A stretch of DNA of 37,436 bases from Candidatus Aminicenantota bacterium (GTDB lineage Bacteria; Acidobacteriota; Aminicenantia; UBA2199). How positions within the stretch are numbered: the stretch's first letter is position 1; every line of letters starts with the position of its first letter. The notes beneath the pieces are model-generated. The model was not told the origin of the DNA, searched no databases, and saw nothing but the letters and a program-made list of their open reading frames with translations. The position numbers were made by a program, and so were the translations under genes. Location of the stretch: NCBI GenBank assembly GCA_020355945.1, contig CP070627.1:5921670-5959105 (forward strand), given 5' to 3'. Shown in pieces: positions 33,628 to 37,436 of the stretch.

Positions 33628-33650
33628 AACCGGATTACCCGGTTTTAATA
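33628..33650 (+). terminator. Weak hairpin after the receptor gene
   Basis: AACCGG (33628-33633) pairs with CCGGTT (33639-33644) across a 5-nt loop, followed by TTAATAA. The short stem and T-poor tail make it a weak intrinsic terminator candidate before the S53 gene. Confidence 0.35.
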
Positions 33651-33699
33651 AAGGCAGTTACAAACTGTCGAATTTCAATAATTTTTAGGAGGTCTGCCA

Positions 33700-35424
33700 A
33701 TGAATAAGAAAAACTCCCACGTTCCCATCGAGGGGAGCGAATTACCCATTATTTTAAATTCGGATAAAGTAGGTCCTGCTAAATCGTCCGACATCATTGA
33801 AGTCGATTTGTATTTGCGTGTCAAAGAGTCAAGTCCTGGTCTTCCCTCTCTTGAGAACATGATAAATACCTCGTTGTCCCAACGTGAACACCTATCCGAA
33901 AACGAATTCGAAAAACTTTACGGTGCAGATACGGATGATATGTTGCAAGTCATTGAGGTTGCCCTTGAATATGGTTTAAGTGTTGTGTATGCTAATCTTA
34001 TCCAGGGAAGTATTCGTCTTTCCGGGGCTGTAAAAGACGTGAATGATGCATTTAACATCGATCTCTATGTTTTCAAGGATAAAACACTTCATTTCTCTTT
34101 CATGGGATACGAAGGGCCTGTTTCCATTCCAAAAAAATTGGGGGGAATCGTGGTCGGCGTATTCGGGCTTTGCAATTATGCCAGTTGTCAACCGAATATA
34201 CGCGGCCCCATTATCCACTTTGCCCCCCGTTGGCTCACTGACTTAAAGGAAGTTGAGTTTAACCTATCTCCCTTTTTCACTCCCTCCCAGGTGGCTGAAG
34301 CTTACAATTTCCCAAAACCACCAGATGCAACCGGCAAGGGGCAAACCATTGGTCTCATCGAATTGGGTGGAGGGTATTTATGCGATACCTTAAAAGAGTA
34401 CTTTTATACACTTAATCTTATAGAAAACCGTAACCGTGAAAATTTACTAAAAGTACCCACTATCGTCGATGTGAACTGCGGTGCAGATAATAGTCCTGGT
34501 GATAATTGGCAATATGATATGGAGGTGTGTGCTAATATCGAAGTGGCGGGGGCCATTGCTAATGATGCGACATTGGTGATGTATTTTGGTAAGGAAGAGC
34601 TAGACGATAGCGGATTTCTAAGGGCATTAACCACCGCCGTCTGTGACTTTGAAAATAACCCCACCATTATCTCTATCAGTTGGGGAAGCAAAGAGGAGAA
34701 TCACAGTGAAATGTTTAAATCAGTGATGAACCGTCTCTTTCAGTTAGCAGCCTCAAGGAACATTACCGTATGTGTGGCCACCGGTGATACCGGTTCCAGT
34801 GATTGCTGCAACCCCCTATTCCCGCCGGATGACGACAAAGCCCATGTGGATTTTCCTTCTTCGTCACCCTGGGTGTTGGCTTGCGGTGGCACATGGCTGC
34901 AAATCGAAGAAAGTAAAAAAGAGGTTGTATGGAATGATGGAAAGATTATAGGGGCCACCGGTGGAGGTGTCAGTAACTTCTTCGCTTGCCCGGCTTACCA
35001 GTCCCAGTCAGGAATCTCACCTAGACACGTTGATAGCAATCGAGTCGGTAGGGGGATACCGGATGTAGCAGGGAATTGCTCCTGGCAAAGTGGTTATTTT
35101 TTAAAGAGTAACAATGGCCCATTCTCCTTTGGTGCAGGAACCAGTCTCGTGGCACCGTTGTGGGGTGCTTTGATTGCCTTGTTAAACGAAAAGTTGAGCA
35201 AAGAGTTAAAGGTTCCTATCCAATTGGGATTTATTAATGACCGATTGTACCAAATCAAAGAATATAAAGGCACCTTTAACGACATTACAAAAGGGGATAA
35301 TGCGAATATCCCTCCAGTCCAGGGTTATGAAGCAGGTAAGGGGTGGGATGCTTGCACCGGCCTGGGCACTCCCAACGGTGACAAAATATACGAAGCCCTT
35401 CGCGAAATCCTTAAAAAAACCTAA
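33700..35424 (+). CDS. S53-family (sedolisin/kumamolisin-like) peptidase, active-site variant
   Basis: The 574-residue protein has an N-terminal pro-kumamolisin activation domain (about 30-160) and an S53 catalytic domain (about 190-574). The serine is present (FGAGTSLVAPLW, Ser482), as are the oxyanion Asp (ATGDTGSSD, Asp363) and Glu275 (DMEVCANIEVAGA). The Asp that normally lies four residues after the Glu is Asn279 (codon AAT at 34534-34536). The C-terminal calcium loop (FNDITKGDN, GWDACTGLGTP) is intact. No signal peptide is visible, although most family members are secreted. It may process the precursor leader or product. Activity without the Asp is uncertain. The start follows an AGGAGG site. 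Confidence 0.92.
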   Translation: MNKKNSHVPIEGSELPIILNSDKVGPAKSSDIIEVDLYLRVKESSPGLPSLENMINTSLSQREHLSENEFEKLYGADTDDMLQVIEVALEYGLSVVYANLIQGSIRLSGAVKDVNDAFNIDLYVFKDKTLHFSFMGYEGPVSIPKKLGGIVVGVFGLCNYASCQPNIRGPIIHFAPRWLTDLKEVEFNLSPFFTPSQVAEAYNFPKPPDATGKGQTIGLIELGGGYLCDTLKEYFYTLNLIENRNRENLLKVPTIVDVNCGADNSPGDNWQYDMEVCANIEVAGAIANDATLVMYFGKEELDDSGFLRALTTAVCDFENNPTIISISWGSKEENHSEMFKSVMNRLFQLAASRNITVCVATGDTGSSDCCNPLFPPDDDKAHVDFPSSSPWVLACGGTWLQIEESKKEVVWNDGKIIGATGGGVSNFFACPAYQSQSGISPRHVDSNRVGRGIPDVAGNCSWQSGYFLKSNNGPFSFGAGTSLVAPLWGALIALLNEKLSKELKVPIQLGFINDRLYQIKEYKGTFNDITKGDNANIPPVQGYEAGKGWDACTGLGTPNGDKIYEALREILKKT

Positions 35425-35443
35425 AGAATCGGGATTGAACCGA

Positions 35444-35467
35444 TACCAGGTACCAGGTACCAGGTAC
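35444..35467. repeat. TACCAGG tandem heptamer, three copies
   Basis: Three exact TACCAGG units plus TAC occupy 35444-35467 between the S53 gene and the convergent DUF2332-like gene. Each unit boundary contains GGTACC, making the array partly self-complementary. This is probably an intergenic low-complexity repeat without a gene. Confidence 0.7.
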
Positions 35468-35511
35468 GGAGGCAAGGGAAATATTCCTTTAATATCTTCG
35501 AAAATATAATA

Positions 35512-36402
35512 TCATTTTAGCCATTTCCAACTTCTGCATGTACTGTCGTTGAGTTGGATGATTTTTTCTCCATCAAATTGAATAAAACATTCCTGCGAAG
35601 ATACGTTGATATCCTGGTTGATCCAGTGGCGGCTGTCCCCCCCGGTAAATTTTAAGATTTCATCTCGCAAACGCTTTTGTTTTTTATCGTCATATTGATA
35701 CAGCATAAAAGAGGTAAGTACCACCAATGTGGAGGGTTGGAAAGCAATATCTTTGACTGTTTTAAGCTTTGAAAAGCCAAAGGCATTCCCTTTTAGCAAT
35801 TTGAATTTTTCATTCGTAGGAATGTCATGTAGGAAATTTTTAATACGTTCTCTTAGGATCGGATGCCATTCCCCAGCCAGGACCCACTCTTTATCAGGGG
35901 GTGCTAACTCTATCCCCAGGTAATAATCAATGGGGCGAGGATTTTGGGGTACCTGTTGTCCCGGGGAAAAATAGGCATTTTTTTTCTCCATTACTTTCGT
36001 GGGGTTTAACAGACACCTCCCGATTAAACCGTAAGAGGCTCCCAACTCGATAACAGAAATGGAGGGAGCCTGAATCTTTTTCTCAAATATTTCAAACAAG
36101 GGAAGCGCTCGGCCGGGAAGATTGCTCTGGGCTTTTTTTTCAATTGCTGTCTTACAAATCAAATCGGAGTTTTCTTTTATAAATTCTTGAAGTGGACCTG
36201 AATTTTTCCATAAATACCTGACAACTGTCCGGAATACCAAAACTGCCTCGTTGACTGTTTTGTTTGATTCTTTAATAATAAATGAAATGAGATTGATCGA
36301 TGTATTGGTTTTTAGGTGAAGGATTTCATATAGCGTTAAAGGATTAATATACTTATCGATACATTCTAATATTTGTTCATGAAGGTTCATTGAATATCTC
36401 AT
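35512..36402 (-). CDS. DUF2332-like methyltransferase-fold protein
   Basis: The 296-residue protein contains 'ISVIELGASYGLIGRCLLNP' (about 115-135), the E-x-G-A-S-x-G glycine loop seen in DUF2332 proteins and SAM-dependent methyltransferases. This is followed by 'IDYYLGIELAPPDKEWVLAGEWHPILRERI', matching the DUF2332 spacing of an acidic residue and a Trp-x-x-Ala-x-x-Trp-like block, and by a late 'LVVLTSFMLYQYDDKKQKRLRDEI'. The N-terminal 90 residues are helical. It is convergent to the S53 gene and separated by the heptamer repeat. SAM binding is inferred; a tailoring role for the peptide locus is speculative. Start choice between Met1 and Met5 is unresolved. Confidence 0.7.
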   Translation of the reverse strand: MRYSMNLHEQILECIDKYINPLTLYEILHLKTNTSINLISFIIKESNKTVNEAVLVFRTVVRYLWKNSGPLQEFIKENSDLICKTAIEKKAQSNLPGRALPLFEIFEKKIQAPSISVIELGASYGLIGRCLLNPTKVMEKKNAYFSPGQQVPQNPRPIDYYLGIELAPPDKEWVLAGEWHPILRERIKNFLHDIPTNEKFKLLKGNAFGFSKLKTVKDIAFQPSTLVVLTSFMLYQYDDKKQKRLRDEILKFTGGDSRHWINQDINVSSQECFIQFDGEKIIQLNDSTCRSWKWLK

Positions 36403-36486
36403 GATAAATTTTAGATGAAATTTATTATTATTTCAAGCTGTGCCTGATTTTTTTTTATTTTTTACCTGCTCTTTCACTCTTATCTA

Positions 36487-36515
36487 TTGAAATTCTTGAA
36501 GATTTCCTTTAAAAT
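36487..36515 (+). promoter_or_regulatory. Candidate promoter for the receiver-PP2C gene
   Basis: TTGAAA (36487-36492) and TAAAAT (36510-36515) have a 17-bp spacer. The -10 ends 6 nt before the ATG at 36522, which lacks a ribosome site, again predicting a leaderless transcript like that proposed for tolQ. Confidence 0.4.
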
Positions 36516-36521
36516 ATCTAC

Positions 36522-37436
36522 ATGGTAACAAAAAAGCCCCTGATCCTGATTGTGGATGATGTGCCCAAGAATCTCCAACTGCTGGCAACTATATTAAAGG
36601 ATGAGAATAAATATGAAGTTGCCGCGGCCACCAGCGGTGCTAAAGCGTTAAAAACAGTGGAACATGTACTCCCGGACCTCATCTTGTTGGATGTCATGAT
36701 GCCGGAGATGGATGGTTTTGAGGTTTGCCGGAGATTGAAAGCTTCCGAAGCCACACGAGACATCCCGGTAGTCTTTTTGACGGCAAAGGCGGGGATCAAA
36801 GATATCGTGCAAGGCTTCCTGGCGGGAGGAGTGGATTATGTCACCAAACCTTTCAATAGTACGGAATTATTGGCCCGGGTGCAGACCCATATTGATCTCA
36901 AACGATCGAGGGAAAAATTGCAGTCGGCCCACCAGGAGATATTGGCAACCAATAAAAAAATAGAAGCCATTATTCAACACCTCACCGACAGCATTAATTA
37001 CGCCCATCTCATCCAGCAGGCAATCATGCCCAAAAAACAGGATATAAAATCAGTTTTTAAGGAATCTTTTGTATTTTTCAAACCACGGGATATTGTCAGC
37101 GGTGATTTTTTCTGGATTTCGGACAGCGATACCAACAACCGGGTGATTATTGCCGCGGTTGACTGCACCGGGCACGGCGTTCCCGGGGCTTTTGTCTCTA
37201 TTTTGAGTTATCAATTGATGCACGACATCATTGTTACGCACGAAAACCGGGAACCTGATTCAATTTTAAACCAATTGCATCGGGGTATCAAATCCGTGTT
37301 TAAACAGGAAAAGACAGGTATCTGCGAAGGTATGGAAATGGCGGTTTGTTCCCTGGATTTGCAAAACCAAACCATTGAATTTGCCGGCGCCCGAAACCCG
37401 TTGATCTATATACATGATAATGAATTGTACCATGTC
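36522..37436 (+). CDS. Receiver-PP2C (SpoIIE-type) response regulator, 3' end outside window
   Basis: This is a 305-codon fragment open at the window edge. The receiver domain (1-120) has Asp12/Asp13 in ILIVDDVPKN, phospho-acceptor Asp in LILLDVMMPEMDGFEVC, Thr in VFLTAKA and Lys in DYVTKPFN. A coiled-coil linker 'REKLQSAHQEILATNKKIEAIIQHLTDSINYAHLIQQAIMP' leads into a PP2C phosphatase with 'RDIVSGDFFW', 'AAVDCTGHGVPGAF' and 'FAGARNPL'. These proteins dephosphorylate STAS anti-sigma antagonists when the receiver is phosphorylated. It is a second PP2C output in the window that could act on the same STAS pair, but it lies 26 kb away and the link is speculative. Confidence 0.9.
   Translation, partial: MVTKKPLILIVDDVPKNLQLLATILKDENKYEVAAATSGAKALKTVEHVLPDLILLDVMMPEMDGFEVCRRLKASEATRDIPVVFLTAKAGIKDIVQGFLAGGVDYVTKPFNSTELLARVQTHIDLKRSREKLQSAHQEILATNKKIEAIIQHLTDSINYAHLIQQAIMPKKQDIKSVFKESFVFFKPRDIVSGDFFWISDSDTNNRVIIAAVDCTGHGVPGAFVSILSYQLMHDIIVTHENREPDSILNQLHRGIKSVFKQEKTGICEGMEMAVCSLDLQNQTIEFAGARNPLIYIHDNELYHV

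Noticed and set aside
35443..35467. TACCAGG heptamers as an operator array
   Set aside because: They lie between two convergent gene ends, not upstream of a start, so an intergenic repeat is more likely.

Overview
The window reads as a chromosomal segment of a Gram-negative, non-model bacterium with moderate-to-low GC. The evidence for an outer membrane is a TolQRA/TolB set, a TonB-dependent receptor and YfiR-type periplasmic proteins. The mix of expanded radical-SAM peptide maturases, CheA/CheW/STAS/PP2C signalling and degenerate intergenic repeats recalls Candidatus Aminicenantes or other Acidobacteria-related lineages. This placement is an inference from gene content, not a marker-gene result.

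Positions 1-2030 are accessory DNA: a two-helix membrane protein, a small CxxC protein, an MNT nucleotidyltransferase/HEPN (MntA/HepT-like) pair and dispersed repeat remnants. A large SNF2-family helicase follows on the minus strand (2034-5471).

Positions 5696-10584 hold a plus-strand signalling operon: twin STAS anti-sigma-antagonist-like proteins, a truncated CheA-like protein without HPt domain or ATP lid, a CheW protein carrying a CheA P2-like domain, and a receiver-HATPase-PP2C fusion. Together they look like a partner-switching relay (kinase and phosphatase in one chain, two STAS substrates) joined to a remodelled chemotaxis-type scaffold. Then come tolQ, tolR, a TolA/TonB-like gene and tolB (10637-13870). 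Convergent to these are a CHASE8 hybrid histidine kinase and two tandem YfiR-family genes (13889-17848, minus).

Positions 18102-35424 form the most striking region, a probable RiPP (ribosomally made, post-translationally modified peptide) locus. It has six tandem paralogous cobalamin-binding radical SAM proteins of about 625-640 residues, one 58-residue Nif11-leader-like peptide gene between the first and second of them (20140-20316), a seventh, shorter radical SAM protein with a C-terminal cysteine cluster, a TonB-dependent receptor, and an S53 (sedolisin/kumamolisin) peptidase with one active-site Asp changed to Asn. The peptide gene and paralogs 3-6 are preceded by a recurring promoter-like cassette (TTGACA-like, 18-bp spacer, YATRAT-like, then TTTAAGGAG), so each maturase may be separately transcribed. 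A plausible reading is that one peptide is modified repeatedly or at several sites by several maturases, then trimmed and exported or re-imported, but substrate assignment is inference.

The right end holds a minus-strand DUF2332-like methyltransferase-fold protein and the 5' part of a receiver-PP2C phosphatase that runs off the window.
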